From Neorhizobium alkalisoli (lineage in GTDB: Bacteria > Pseudomonadota > Alphaproteobacteria > Rhizobiales > Rhizobiaceae): a DNA stretch of 64,000 nucleotides. Under the pieces are notes generated by a model, which was given only the letters and a program-made list of their open reading frames with translations, did not search any database and was not told the DNA's origin. Position numbers and translations under genes: made by a program. How positions within the stretch are numbered: the first letter of the stretch is position 1; each line of letters starts with the position of its first letter. Location of the stretch: positions 124,001 to 188,000 of the forward strand of contig NZ_PVBN01000012.1 of NCBI RefSeq assembly GCF_002968635.1, in the 5' to 3' direction. This document shows positions 42,410-51,433 of this stretch, one piece after another.

Positions 42410-43503
42410 GCCTTGGCGCCCCGCTTCCCCGAACCGAGAACAGCCTGCGCTTGTTTGTCCAGCGGCCAGCGCGAACGTGGCGCCACATCCAGTGCGTCCG
42501 CCGGAAACTCTCCCGCGAACCGCTCGAGCCCGGCCCATGCGATCATCGCCGCATTGTCCGTGCAGAGCCGTAGCGGCGGCGCGATAAACCGGAACCCGTT
42601 CTCGATGCAGAGAGCCTGCAGCGTGCGACGGATTTCCTGGTTGGCGGCAACGCCGCCGGCAACGACCAATGCCGGATCGACATCGAGTGCCGCGAACTCC
42701 TGCTTGAAGCGCGCCAGTCCCCGGCCGATCCGGTCGCGCAACGTGCGCGAGATTGCCTTTTGGAAGGAAGCGCAGATATCGGCGACATCCTGCTCGCTCA
42801 AGGGCGCGATTTCGGTGGCCGCCTGGCGCACGGCGGTCTTGAGCCCGGAAAAGGAAAAATCGAGCCGCGCCTCACCGACCAGAGGGCGCGGAAACGAAAA
42901 GCGATCCGGATTGCCGGTCTGCGCGGCCTTCTCCACCGCCGGGCCACCCGGATAAGGCAGACCAAGCAGTTTCGCCGTCTTGTCGAAAGCCTCACCGAGC
43001 GCGTCGTCGATCGTCGTGCCCCAGCGCTCGTATTCTCCGACACCCCTCACCAGGACCAACTGGGTGTGACCGCCCGAGACGAGCAGCATCAGATAGGGGA
43101 AGGAAAGTCCGTCCGTCAGCCGCGCCGTCAGCGCATGACCTTCAAGGTGATTGATCGCCAGCAGCGGCTTTCCCGAAGCGCGGGCGATGGCCTTCGCGGT
43201 CATCAGCCCGACGATCAGACCGCCGATCAGGCCCGGCCCCGAGGTCGCGGCCACGGCGTCGATCTCGTCGAGCGAAACGCCCGCTCGGTTGAGTGCCTCC
43301 TCCACCAGCCCGTCGAGCGCTTCCACGTGGGCGCGTGCGGCAATTTCCGGCACCACGCCGCCATAAACGCTGTGTTCGTCGAGCTGGGACAGGACGACAT
43401 CGGAGAGGATCTCGCCGCGTCCGTCCTCATGGCGCGCAACGACGGCTGCTGCCGTTTCGTCGCAGCTTGTTTCGATGCCGAGGATGCGAAGAAAGGTCGC
43501 CAT
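42406..43503 (-). CDS. tsaD: tRNA N6-threonylcarbamoyladenosine transferase subunit
   Basis: 365-aa ASKHA-fold enzyme that, with TsaB and TsaE, attaches threonylcarbamoyl to A37 of ANN-decoding tRNAs. It has the N-terminal phosphate loop ETSCDETAAA, metal ligands H119 and H123 (NHLEGH), SGGHTQL and the C-terminal CTDNAAMIAW. Coupled to gpsA by a 4-bp overlap and divergent from hemC, an arrangement common in alphaproteobacteria. Confidence 0.96.
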   Translation of the reverse strand: MATFLRILGIETSCDETAAAVVARHEDGRGEILSDVVLSQLDEHSVYGGVVPEIAARAHVEALDGLVEEALNRAGVSLDEIDAVAATSGPGLIGGLIVGLMTAKAIARASGKPLLAINHLEGHALTARLTDGLSFPYLMLLVSGGHTQLVLVRGVGEYERWGTTIDDALGEAFDKTAKLLGLPYPGGPAVEKAAQTGNPDRFSFPRPLVGEARLDFSFSGLKTAVRQAATEIAPLSEQDVADICASFQKAISRTLRDRIGRGLARFKQEFAALDVDPALVVAGGVAANQEIRRTLQALCIENGFRFIAPPLRLCTDNAAMIAWAGLERFAGEFPADALDVAPRSRWPLDKQAQAVLGSGKRGAKA

Positions 43504-43574
43504 GGGCCTATCGTTGATTGCGATGCGGGATAATCCGGTCTACGAAAGCCTCCGGTAACAATGGAATGACGTGG

Positions 43575-44504
43575 ATGCAAACAAAACCTTTCCGGATCGG
43601 AACGCGGGGCAGCCCGCTGGCGCTCGCCCAGGCCTCCGAAACGCGTGCCCGGCTGATGACGGCGCACGGTCTTCCGGAGGAAATGTTCGAGATCGTCGTG
43701 CTGTCGACAAAGGGCGACCGCATCACCGACCGCGCCTTGACCGAACTCGGCGGCAAGGGGCTCTTCACCCAGGAACTGGAAGAGCAGCTTCTTTCCGGTG
43801 ACCTCGACTTCGCCGTGCATTCGTCCAAGGACATGCCGACGAAGCTGCCCGACGGCCTTCGCCTGTCAGCCTATCTGCCGCGCGAGGACTTTCGCGATGC
43901 CTTCATCGGCCGCGCCGCGCCGACACTTACCGCACTACCCGACGGCGCGACCGTCGGTTCCTCCTCGCTTCGCCGGCAAGCCCTGATCCGGCGCATCCGG
44001 CCGGACATCAATGTGATAACCTTCCGCGGCCTTGTCGAAACGCGGCTGCGCAAGCTGGACGAAGGCCAGGTGGATGCGACGCTTCTGGCCTTTGCCGGCC
44101 TGAAGCGCCTTGGCCTGGAAGCGGTCGTCACCGAACTTCTCGATCCGGCCGATTTTCCGCCGGCTCCCGCGCAGGGCGCGATCTGTGTCGAAAGCCGCAT
44201 CGGCGACGACAATGTTGATGCATTGCTGGCGCCGATCAACGACCAGCCGACCTACGACGCGGTGTCCTGCGAACGCGCCTTCCTCGCCGCTCTCGACGGC
44301 TCCTGCCGTACGCCGATCGGCGGTTATGCCGTCTGCGATGGGGATCACCTGAAGTTTTCCGGCCTCATTCTGACGCCGGACGGACAGAAAGAGCATTCGA
44401 TCGCGGTGGAGGGAAAGCGCGCAAGCGCAGAAGCGCTTGGCCGCAAGGCTGGCGAGGCGGTGCGTGCGACCGCCGGCAGCGATTTCTTCGAACACTGGTC
44501 CTAG
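43575..44504 (+). CDS. hemC: porphobilinogen deaminase (hydroxymethylbilane synthase)
   Basis: 309-aa heme-pathway enzyme that joins four porphobilinogen units. RIGTRGSPLALAQA at the start, HSSKDMPT, and the dipyrromethane-cofactor cysteine C244 in DGSCRTPIGG are intact. The ATG at 43575 (MQTKPF) is chosen because a GGA lies 9 nt upstream; an ATG at 43566 adds three residues and lacks a ribosome site. First gene of hemC-hemD-Mic60-hemY. Confidence 0.96.
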   Translation: MQTKPFRIGTRGSPLALAQASETRARLMTAHGLPEEMFEIVVLSTKGDRITDRALTELGGKGLFTQELEEQLLSGDLDFAVHSSKDMPTKLPDGLRLSAYLPREDFRDAFIGRAAPTLTALPDGATVGSSSLRRQALIRRIRPDINVITFRGLVETRLRKLDEGQVDATLLAFAGLKRLGLEAVVTELLDPADFPPAPAQGAICVESRIGDDNVDALLAPINDQPTYDAVSCERAFLAALDGSCRTPIGGYAVCDGDHLKFSGLILTPDGQKEHSIAVEGKRASAEALGRKAGEAVRATAGSDFFEHWS

Positions 44505-44508
44505 GACC

Positions 44509-45213
44509 ATGCGGGTTCTCGTTACCCGCCCGGAGCTATCGGCCCGACGCACCGCCGATCGGCTGGTAAGCCTCGGCCACCAGCCCATCCTGCTGCCGCT
44601 GACGCGGGCGCTGCATCGTCCCGACATTGCCGAGACTGCATTGAAGAAACCTCATGCCGCACTTGTGCTGACGAGTGCAGAAGCGGCCCGGGTTCTCTCC
44701 TCTCTGGATGACCTTTCGCCCTATCTGGACGAAACGCTTTATGCCGTAGGAGAGGCGACGGCAGGGGCGGCGCAAGAAATCGGCTTCCGAAATATCCGGA
44801 AGGGTTCCGGAACCGGTTCGGAACTCGCCAGAATGATTGCAGCCGACGCCCCGATCTCGGAGTTCCCCCTGCTTTACCTTGCCGGCCGGCCGCGATCGGC
44901 GAGTTTCGAGGAAGGGCTTCGGGCAGCGAAAATACCGCTCCACGTGGCGGAAATCTACGAGATGGCGCCCGTCCCATACGACGAGAATACCATAGCCCGG
45001 ACTTTGGAGCCGCCGGCGGATGCGGTGCTTCTTTATTCGCGGGAAGCAGCACGGCTTTTTTTCGAACTCACGGCGCCGTATGGGGCGGCGCTCGAGACTG
45101 CCCGGATAATCTGTCTCAGCGACAATGTTGCCGCCGCCGTGCCTCCCGAATTTCACAGAAAGATCACGATCGCCCCCCATGCTGACGAGACGGGGCTTCT
45201 GGCCCTTCTTTAG
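44509..45213 (+). CDS. hemD: uroporphyrinogen-III synthase
   Basis: 234-aa enzyme that cyclises hydroxymethylbilane with inversion of ring D. HemD is poorly conserved; support is the N-terminal MRVLVTRPELSARRTADRL, the alternating two-domain pattern (LVLTSAEAARVL; AVLLYSREAARLFFEL) and position 4 bp after hemC. The longer open frame starting inside hemC is rejected. Confidence 0.92.
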   Translation: MRVLVTRPELSARRTADRLVSLGHQPILLPLTRALHRPDIAETALKKPHAALVLTSAEAARVLSSLDDLSPYLDETLYAVGEATAGAAQEIGFRNIRKGSGTGSELARMIAADAPISEFPLLYLAGRPRSASFEEGLRAAKIPLHVAEIYEMAPVPYDENTIARTLEPPADAVLLYSREAARLFFELTAPYGAALETARIICLSDNVAAAVPPEFHRKITIAPHADETGLLALL

Positions 45214-45302
45214 TCGAGGACCGCGGCAAATTCCCGCCCGCCCCTTTTCTTCCACCCTCCCGCTGACTAATTTCCCCAGAGCGCATGCAAAAAGAGGTCG
45301 AG

Positions 45303-46538
45303 ATGGTATCGGAAAAACCGCCACGCCGGTCCAAGGCAGAAAAAGAACCCGTTACGATCGACCTTACGGCAGAGGAAGCCGTCGCCGAGCCGGTGCGCAG
45401 CATTGACTCCGACGAGCCGGTGACACCAGCGGAACTGGAGGCGGAAGCGACCCTCGATGCCGATAAGCCGGTGGAGGCCGACATCGCGGACGAGCCCGTG
45501 TCGGCGCCTTCGGACATCGACGAACCTTCGTTCGCGGAGACGGAACCCGATACCCCGAAGCAGCCGGAGCCCGCGACTGTTGCTCCCGAACCCGAACCTG
45601 TCCCCGCTGCGTTTGCGAAAAGAAGCCCTGCGACTTCCACCCTGGTCGCTGCAGGAATTTTCGGCGGCATCGTCGCGCTGGCGCTTGCAGGCAGCATGCA
45701 ATATGCCGGCTATCTCCCAGGCGCCTCTCCCGCACCAGCAGCCGACACGACCGCACTTTCATCAGAGATCACCCAGCTTCGCCAGGAGATCGCCGCGCTG
45801 CAAACCCGGCCTGCGCCACCTGCAGACGAAGGGCTCGCCAATCGTGTTGCGGCGCTTGAATCTGCGGCAGGCAATTCGAACGGTGCCGCATCGGAGCAGG
45901 CAATTGCCGCCCTCAAAAACGACGTCGATTTGCTGCGCTCCGCAGTCGAGTCGACAGCGGGCAATGATTCCGACCTCGCCAGTCGGCTGCAGCAGGTTGA
46001 AACGAAAATCAATGACCGCGGACCCGAGCAGCAGGTGGCTCGGGCCATTGCGGCGGCCGCGCTCAAAGCCGCGATCGATCGGGGCGGATCGTTTGAAACC
46101 GAACTCCAGACGTTTAGAAGCGTTGCCGGTGACGATCCGGCGATTGCCGACCTGCAGAAATTCGCCGCTGCGGGCGTACCGTCGCGCGTCGAGCTGCAGC
46201 GCGAATTTCCAAAGGTGGCCGACGCCATGCTGGAAGCTACCATCCAGCCGGATCCTGACCAGGGAATTGCCGGCCGGCTTCTTTCTTCGGCAATGTCGGT
46301 CGTGAAAGTGCGGCGGGTCGGCAATGTCGAAGGTGATACCCCGGAGGCTATCATCGCCCGCATCGAGGAAGGCCTTCGCAACGGCGATCTCCAGGCGTCC
46401 GTCCGGGAGTGGGACGCCCTGCCGGAGCCGGCAAAGACCACCTCTCGCGACTTCAGGCAGAAGCTTGATGCCCGCATTCAGGTGGAAAATCTCGTGGGCG
46501 GTACGCTGACGCGCGCCGTCACCGGCACCCAAGGCTGA
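45303..46538 (+). CDS. Mic60/mitofilin-like inner membrane protein
   Basis: 411-aa membrane-anchored protein: acidic Pro/Glu-rich cytoplasmic region (1-105), one membrane helix (about 112-132), a coiled-coil-prone region (150-240) and a C-terminal mitofilin-type domain (RVGNVEGDTPEAIIARIEEGLRNGDL). Alphaproteobacterial Mic60, a relative of the mitochondrial cristae organiser, is known to lie next to hemY and the hem genes, as here. The ATG at 45303 with AGAGG 8 nt upstream is preferred over the ATG at 45285. Confidence 0.85.
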   Translation: MVSEKPPRRSKAEKEPVTIDLTAEEAVAEPVRSIDSDEPVTPAELEAEATLDADKPVEADIADEPVSAPSDIDEPSFAETEPDTPKQPEPATVAPEPEPVPAAFAKRSPATSTLVAAGIFGGIVALALAGSMQYAGYLPGASPAPAADTTALSSEITQLRQEIAALQTRPAPPADEGLANRVAALESAAGNSNGAASEQAIAALKNDVDLLRSAVESTAGNDSDLASRLQQVETKINDRGPEQQVARAIAAAALKAAIDRGGSFETELQTFRSVAGDDPAIADLQKFAAAGVPSRVELQREFPKVADAMLEATIQPDPDQGIAGRLLSSAMSVVKVRRVGNVEGDTPEAIIARIEEGLRNGDLQASVREWDALPEPAKTTSRDFRQKLDARIQVENLVGGTLTRAVTGTQG

Positions 46539-46552
46539 GGACGAAAACCCGG

Positions 46553-48151
46553 ATGATCAGACTTTTCATTTTCCTCCTCGTCGTTTTGGCTCTCGGCTGG
46601 GGCTTCTCCTGGCTGGCCGACCGGCCCGGCCTCATTTCCATCACCTGGCAGGACCATCTGATCGAGACGAGCATCATGGTCGCGGCGACGATGGTGGCCG
46701 CCCTTGTTGCCGCCGCCATGATCCTCTGGTGGATCATCGGCGTGATCTGGACCTCACCTTACTCCGTCCGCCGCTATTTCCGCGCCCGCAAGCGCGATCG
46801 CGGCTACCAGGCGCTCTCCACCGGCCTGATCGCGGCCGGTGCCGGCAATGCGCTGCTCGCCCGCAAGATGAGCCTTCGCACCCGCGGTCTGCTCAGCTCC
46901 GACCAGGAGCCGCTGATCCATCTCCTCGAAGCACAGACTGCGCTGATCGAAGGCAGACACGACGACGCCCGCAAGAAATTCGAGCAGATGGTCGAGGACC
47001 CGGAAACGCGCGAACTCGGCCTGCGGGGTCTCTACATGGAAGCGCGCCGGCTTGGCGCCAACGAGGCAGCCCGGCAATACGCGGAAAAGGCCGTGGAGCA
47101 CGCGCCATACCTCCCCTGGGCGGCTCAGGCGACGCTCGAGGCTCACAGCCAGTCCGGCCGCTGGGATGAGGCTCTTCGCCTTCTCGACCAGCAACGCATG
47201 GCAAACATTCTGGAAAAAGCGCAGGCCGATCGTTGGAAGGCGGTGCTCTTGACCGCCAGAGCCGGCGATCGGCTTGAAGGAGATCCGAAAGGCGCCCGCG
47301 ACGACGCCATGGCAGCGTTGAAGCTTGCCAAGGATCTTGTGCCTGCCGCCGTCATCGCGGCGAAGGGTTGGCTGCGCGAGGACAATATCCGCAAGGCGGC
47401 ATCCGCTCTGGAAGGCGTTTGGAAGATCGAGCCCCATCCCGATATCGCCCAGGCCTATGTTCGCGCCCGCAGCGGCGACAGCACGACCGACCGCCTGAAG
47501 CGTGCCGAAAAGCTGGAGGCCCTGCGGCCGAACAATATCGAGTCCCTGATCGCCGTCGCCCAGGCCGCTCTCGACGCTCAGGAGTTCAGGAAGGCCCGCG
47601 CAAAGGCAGAAGCCGCAGCCCGCATGGAATCGCGGGAAGGCGTCTATCTCCTGCTTGCAGATATCGAGGAAGCCGAGACCGGTGACCAGGGGCGCGTTCG
47701 CCACTGGATGGCGCAGGCGCTGCGCGCTCCGCGTGATCCGGCCTGGGTTGCCGATGGCTTCGTTTCGGAGAAATGGCTGCCCGTCTCGCCCGTGACCGGC
47801 CGTCTCGATGCCTTCGAGTGGAAGGCTCCCTTCGGCCAGCTCGAAGGTCCGATCGAGGAAGGCACGCTCGCCGCCGACAACGCGATTGCGAGCCTGCCAC
47901 CCGTGGAGACGGCGAAGGACGAAGAGCCGCCGAAGCAGATCGTCATTCACCCCGCTCCCGCTCCGGAACCATTAAAAAGCGAGTTAGCTGTTGCAGCAAA
48001 AACACCAGCGCCTGCGAATGTGAAGCCGAAGGACGAAAAACTGCCGGAAACCGAGGAGGAACCAGTTCCATTTTTCGGTCGGCCGCCGGATGATCCAGGC
48101 GTGAAGGATCCGGACGCCGGACAGCCCGCGACGAGGCTCCGGCTTTTCTAG
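46553..48151 (+). CDS. hemY: HemY-type TPR inner membrane protein
   Basis: 532-aa protein with two N-terminal membrane helices (about 3-20 and 40-63), the HemY_N domain, and a TPR-rich soluble region (ARRLGANEAARQYAEKAVEHAP; AQAALDAQEFRKARAKAEAAARM). It ends with a Pro/Glu-rich tail. This HemY is not the protoporphyrinogen oxidase of the same name; it acts in or scaffolds late heme metabolism by an unclear mechanism. It follows the Mic60-like gene by 14 bp. Confidence 0.93.
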   Translation: MIRLFIFLLVVLALGWGFSWLADRPGLISITWQDHLIETSIMVAATMVAALVAAAMILWWIIGVIWTSPYSVRRYFRARKRDRGYQALSTGLIAAGAGNALLARKMSLRTRGLLSSDQEPLIHLLEAQTALIEGRHDDARKKFEQMVEDPETRELGLRGLYMEARRLGANEAARQYAEKAVEHAPYLPWAAQATLEAHSQSGRWDEALRLLDQQRMANILEKAQADRWKAVLLTARAGDRLEGDPKGARDDAMAALKLAKDLVPAAVIAAKGWLREDNIRKAASALEGVWKIEPHPDIAQAYVRARSGDSTTDRLKRAEKLEALRPNNIESLIAVAQAALDAQEFRKARAKAEAAARMESREGVYLLLADIEEAETGDQGRVRHWMAQALRAPRDPAWVADGFVSEKWLPVSPVTGRLDAFEWKAPFGQLEGPIEEGTLAADNAIASLPPVETAKDEEPPKQIVIHPAPAPEPLKSELAVAAKTPAPANVKPKDEKLPETEEEPVPFFGRPPDDPGVKDPDAGQPATRLRLF

Positions 48152-48160
48152 AAAAAGGCG

Positions 48161-48197
48161 AGGCCTGAAAAGAGAATGTTGGACCGAATTCAGGCCT
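48161..48197 (+). promoter_or_regulatory. hairpin enclosing the TerB-like start codon
   Basis: AGGCCTGAA (48161-48169) and TTCAGGCCT (48189-48197) are exact inverted 9-mers. The intervening 19-nt loop contains the AAGAGA ribosome site and the ATG at 48176, so folding could modulate initiation. Inferred from sequence only. Confidence 0.35.
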
Positions 48198-48655
48198 TTC
48201 TCCAAACTCTCACATCACCCAATTCCGCGCGGGAATTCGCCCCTGACGACCCGAGGGTGGCTTTCGTCGCTCTCTGCTTCCAGGTCATGGAGGCAGACGG
48301 CAATGTTTCCGAGCAGGAGCAGCAGACATTTCGGGATCTCCTGCGCGAACGCTACGACCTGAGCGAAGGTCGCCTCAAGGCACTGATCGAAGCCGGACAT
48401 GATGCCGGCCGCGAAGCGGTTGACTATTACCGTTTCACTTCCGATCTTAAGAAACATCTGGTCAACGAAGACGACCGTGTCGAACTTCTCGGAATCCTTT
48501 GGGATATCGTCTATGCGGACGGCCAGCGGAGCGAGATCGAAGATCACGTGATTTGGAGGATTGCGGATCTTCTGGGGGTCTCGGCGCGCGACAGGGTTCT
48601 GCAGCGTCAGCAAGCTGCGGCGCGTTCAACGGGAGGAGATGAGGGAGAGGACTAG
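48176..48655 (+). CDS. TerB-family protein
   Basis: 159-aa helical protein of the TerB (tellurite resistance/DjlA N-terminal) family. It has two acidic half-motifs, MEADGNVSEQE and VYADGQRSEIEDHVIWRIADLL, that form the family's metal-binding site. Most single-domain TerB proteins have no proven role; tellurite resistance should not be assumed, as no other ter genes are present. It is 24 bp after hemY, with the start inside a hairpin loop. Confidence 0.88.
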   Translation: MLDRIQAFLQTLTSPNSAREFAPDDPRVAFVALCFQVMEADGNVSEQEQQTFRDLLRERYDLSEGRLKALIEAGHDAGREAVDYYRFTSDLKKHLVNEDDRVELLGILWDIVYADGQRSEIEDHVIWRIADLLGVSARDRVLQRQQAAARSTGGDEGED

Positions 48656-48667
48656 GGGCGTTCTGAA

Positions 48668-49444
48668 ATGTTGATGCAGCCTTCCCGCCATACCAAAAAG
48701 CTTCCGGTGCTCATCGTCCTGCATCAGGAGCGCTCTTCCCCTGGCCGCGTCGGGCAGATGCTGATCGACAAGGGTTTTCCGCTCGACATCCGCCGTCCCG
48801 TGCTGGGCGACCTTCTGCCTTCAACGCTTGCCGGACACGCCGGCGCCGTCGTTTTCGGCGGGCCGATGAGCGCCAACGATCCCGACCCCTTCATCAAGAC
48901 GGAGATCGACTGGATCGGTGTCCCGCTGAAAGAGAACAAGCCTTATCTCGGCATCTGCCTCGGCGCGCAGATGATGGTCCGTCACCTCGGCGGTACGGTC
49001 GCACCCGACAAGGACGGACTGACGGAAATCGGCTGGTATCCCCTGCGCTCCACCGAGCACGGCCGTTTGCTGATGCACTGGCCGAAAATGGTCTATCACT
49101 TCCATCGCGAGGGGTTCGAACTGCCGCATGGCGCACAACTGCTTGCGCAGGGCGATACCTATCCCAATCAGGCGATCCGCTATGGCGACCATGCCTGGGG
49201 GCTGCAGTTTCACGCGGAACTTACGCGCGCCATGATGCAGCGTTGGGTGGTGCATGGCGAGCACCGCTTCATCATGCCGAATGCCCAGAAAGGCCGCGAG
49301 CATCTGGAAGGGCGGATGATCTTCGACGCGCCGCTCAAGGAATGGCTGTGGAACTTCCTCGGCACGGTCTTCGAGGGCAAGTCCGCCGCTAAAGAAGCAG
49401 CAGCGGCAGATGCCCGCCGCGAGCCTGCCTTTCAAGGCGGTTGA
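48668..49444 (+). CDS. class I glutamine amidotransferase-like protein
   Basis: 258-aa GATase1-fold protein with nucleophile C97 (GICLGAQMM), H182 and E184 (FHAEL), so a complete catalytic triad. It resembles stand-alone GMP-synthase-like amidotransferases rather than a GuaA domain, and no synthetase partner is adjacent. The substrate is unknown; hydrolysis of a gamma-glutamyl compound is possible. It is 12 bp after the TerB-like gene and convergent with the MFS gene (3-bp gap). Confidence 0.87.
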   Translation: MLMQPSRHTKKLPVLIVLHQERSSPGRVGQMLIDKGFPLDIRRPVLGDLLPSTLAGHAGAVVFGGPMSANDPDPFIKTEIDWIGVPLKENKPYLGICLGAQMMVRHLGGTVAPDKDGLTEIGWYPLRSTEHGRLLMHWPKMVYHFHREGFELPHGAQLLAQGDTYPNQAIRYGDHAWGLQFHAELTRAMMQRWVVHGEHRFIMPNAQKGREHLEGRMIFDAPLKEWLWNFLGTVFEGKSAAKEAAAADARREPAFQGG

Positions 49445-49447
49445 ACC

Positions 49448-50683
49448 TTACCGGTCCGGCGCGTCGAGACTGTCGATCTTCCTGAGTTTCGGGAAACCAA
49501 GGGCCCAGATGACCGCGACCGCGAGCGTTCCGACGCCGCCGATAACCACGGCCGGTACTGCTCCGAAAATCGAGGCCATGGTGCCTGCCCGGAATTCGCC
49601 GAGTTCGTTGGACGCGCCGACAAAGACCATGTTGACGGCGTTGACGCGGCCACGCACCTCGTCCGGCGTCCAGAGCGCGATCAGCGTCTCACGCACGTAG
49701 ACCGAAATCATGTCGGACGCGCCCATCAGCATCAGCGCCGAAATGGAAAGCCAGGGAGTTGCGGAAATCCCGAAGACGAGCGTACCGGCGCCGAACAGGG
49801 CGACGCCGATGAACATGGCAATGCCGGCGTGATGGCGGATGGGATAAAAAGCCAGCCAGATCGCCACGATGATGGCGCCGACACCCGGGGCAGCGCGCAA
49901 CATGCCGAGGCCCCAGGGACCGAGTTCCAGAATATCACGCGCGAAGATAGGCATGAGCGCCACGGCCCCTCCGAGCAGCACCGCGAAGAGATCGAGGGAG
50001 ATCGCCCCGAGCACGACCTTCTCGCCGGAGATGAAGCGGAAGCCGGCCATGATCTCGCCCCAGCTGACCTTGTTGGCAGCGTTCTTCTGGACCGGCTTCG
50101 GGATCATGAAGACGAGAAGGGCCGCGAATATCAAAAAGAGGACGGCGACTGCGTACGCAACCACCGCGCTTGCACCGTAGAGCAGGCCACCCACGACCGG
50201 GCCGAGGATAGACGCGGTCTGCCAGGAGGAAGAGTTCCAGGCGATCGCATTCGGCAGATCCTCTTCCGGTACCAGATTCGGCCCGAGCGACTGTACGGCA
50301 GGCCCCATGAACGCGCGCTCGATGCCGAACACGATCAGGATCGCAAACACCAGCCACGGCGAAAAGGAATTGGCGATGGTGAGCCCCAGAAGGGCCGCCG
50401 CGCAGAGCGCACCCACGACCATGCAGATAGCCATGATCGCGCGCCGGTTATAGCGGTCGGCAACCGATCCGGTCACCAGGATCAACAGCAGCGAAGGCAG
50501 GAACTGGAATAGCCCGATCAGACCCAGATAGAGCGCATTGCCGGTCTCGTCATACATCTGCCAGCCGACCGCGACGCTGATGATCTGGATCGCAAAGGCT
50601 GCCAGAAACCGGGAGAAGAAGAAGCGCGAATAAGAGGCGTGCCGGAAGGCGGCGAACCGATCGCCGGAGGCGGGAATGGTCAT
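49448..50683 (-). CDS. MFS transporter, EntS-like
   Basis: 411-aa major facilitator with about 12 membrane helices; the segment SVADRYNRRAIMAICM is the loop 2-3 MFS motif, and the overall pattern resembles the MFS_3/enterobactin exporter EntS group. The substrate cannot be read from sequence, and no siderophore genes are nearby. It is divergent from the YggT gene. Confidence 0.88.
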   Translation of the reverse strand: MTIPASGDRFAAFRHASYSRFFFSRFLAAFAIQIISVAVGWQMYDETGNALYLGLIGLFQFLPSLLLILVTGSVADRYNRRAIMAICMVVGALCAAALLGLTIANSFSPWLVFAILIVFGIERAFMGPAVQSLGPNLVPEEDLPNAIAWNSSSWQTASILGPVVGGLLYGASAVVAYAVAVLFLIFAALLVFMIPKPVQKNAANKVSWGEIMAGFRFISGEKVVLGAISLDLFAVLLGGAVALMPIFARDILELGPWGLGMLRAAPGVGAIIVAIWLAFYPIRHHAGIAMFIGVALFGAGTLVFGISATPWLSISALMLMGASDMISVYVRETLIALWTPDEVRGRVNAVNMVFVGASNELGEFRAGTMASIFGAVPAVVIGGVGTLAVAVIWALGFPKLRKIDSLDAPDR

Positions 50684-50824
50684 GAAACAGAACTTTCAGC
50701 GAAACCGGAAACCGGCATTGCACCCGCTGCCCATTAAACATGATTCCGACGAGCGACCGGCACGGTACTTGCTCGTTAGTTCGCCAATGTCTACATGTCT
50801 GTCAACAACGAAATGGAGACGTGC

Positions 50825-51115
50825 ATGCTCGCGCTGTTTCAGACCATCGATTTGGCCTTGAACCTCTACACCTGGGTGCTGATTTTCAGCGCCATATTCT
50901 CATGGCTCTATGCCTTCAATGTCATCAACTCGAGGAACCAATTCGTCGATGCGGTCGGCCGTTTCCTCTTCAATGTCACCGATCCGGTGCTGCGTCCGAT
51001 CCGTCGCATCATGCCGGACCTGGGCGGCATCGATATCTCGCCGGTAATCCTGCTTCTGATCATCTTCTTCATCCGTTCGCTGATGTGGACATCGATCTAC
51101 CCCCTGTTTGCGTGA
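50825..51115 (+). CDS. YggT-family membrane protein
   Basis: 96-aa protein with two membrane segments around the family motif DPVLRPIRRIMPDLGGIDISPVI. YggT proteins are linked to osmotic tolerance and, in plastids and some bacteria, to membrane or division functions. The ATG at 50825 is preferred because GGAG lies 6 nt upstream. The stop overlaps the start of the DUF167 gene. Confidence 0.9.
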   Translation: MLALFQTIDLALNLYTWVLIFSAIFSWLYAFNVINSRNQFVDAVGRFLFNVTDPVLRPIRRIMPDLGGIDISPVILLLIIFFIRSLMWTSIYPLFA

Positions 51116-51429
51116 GCTTCCCCTACAGCAAGCACACCGACCATCTGCGGCTCGCAGTCCGGCTGACGCCCAACGCGGGCCGCAATGCTGTCGAGGGGAT
51201 CGAAGTCTCCGCTGACGGCGAAACCTATCTCAAGGCCCGCGTCACCGCCGTGCCTGAAGACGGCAAGGCCAACAAGGCGCTGATCCTGCTGCTTGCCGAG
51301 ACCCTCCGCCTCCCGAAATCCTCCATCTCGATCATGTCGGGCGAAACTGCGCGCAAAAAAATCCTCCGGATCAATGGCGACCCGGAGGATTTGGAAAAGA
51401 AGCTCGAAAAGTTTCTGAAGGCCGCCTGA
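51112..51429 (+). CDS. DUF167 (YggU-family) protein
   Basis: 105-aa YggU/DUF167 protein, a small conserved fold of unknown role (LRLAVRLTPNAGRNAVEGI; LKARVTAVPEDGKANKALI). It starts at a GTG (51112) that overlaps the YggT stop, so the two are coupled; the YggT-YggU pair is conserved in many proteobacteria. Confidence 0.88.
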   Translation: MSFPYSKHTDHLRLAVRLTPNAGRNAVEGIEVSADGETYLKARVTAVPEDGKANKALILLLAETLRLPKSSISIMSGETARKKILRINGDPEDLEKKLEKFLKAA

Positions 51430-51433
51430 CGGC

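Noticed and set aside
48176..48655. Tellurite-resistance island
   Set aside because: Only a single TerB-domain gene is present, with no terACDEZ genes nearby; single TerB proteins are common in core genomes.
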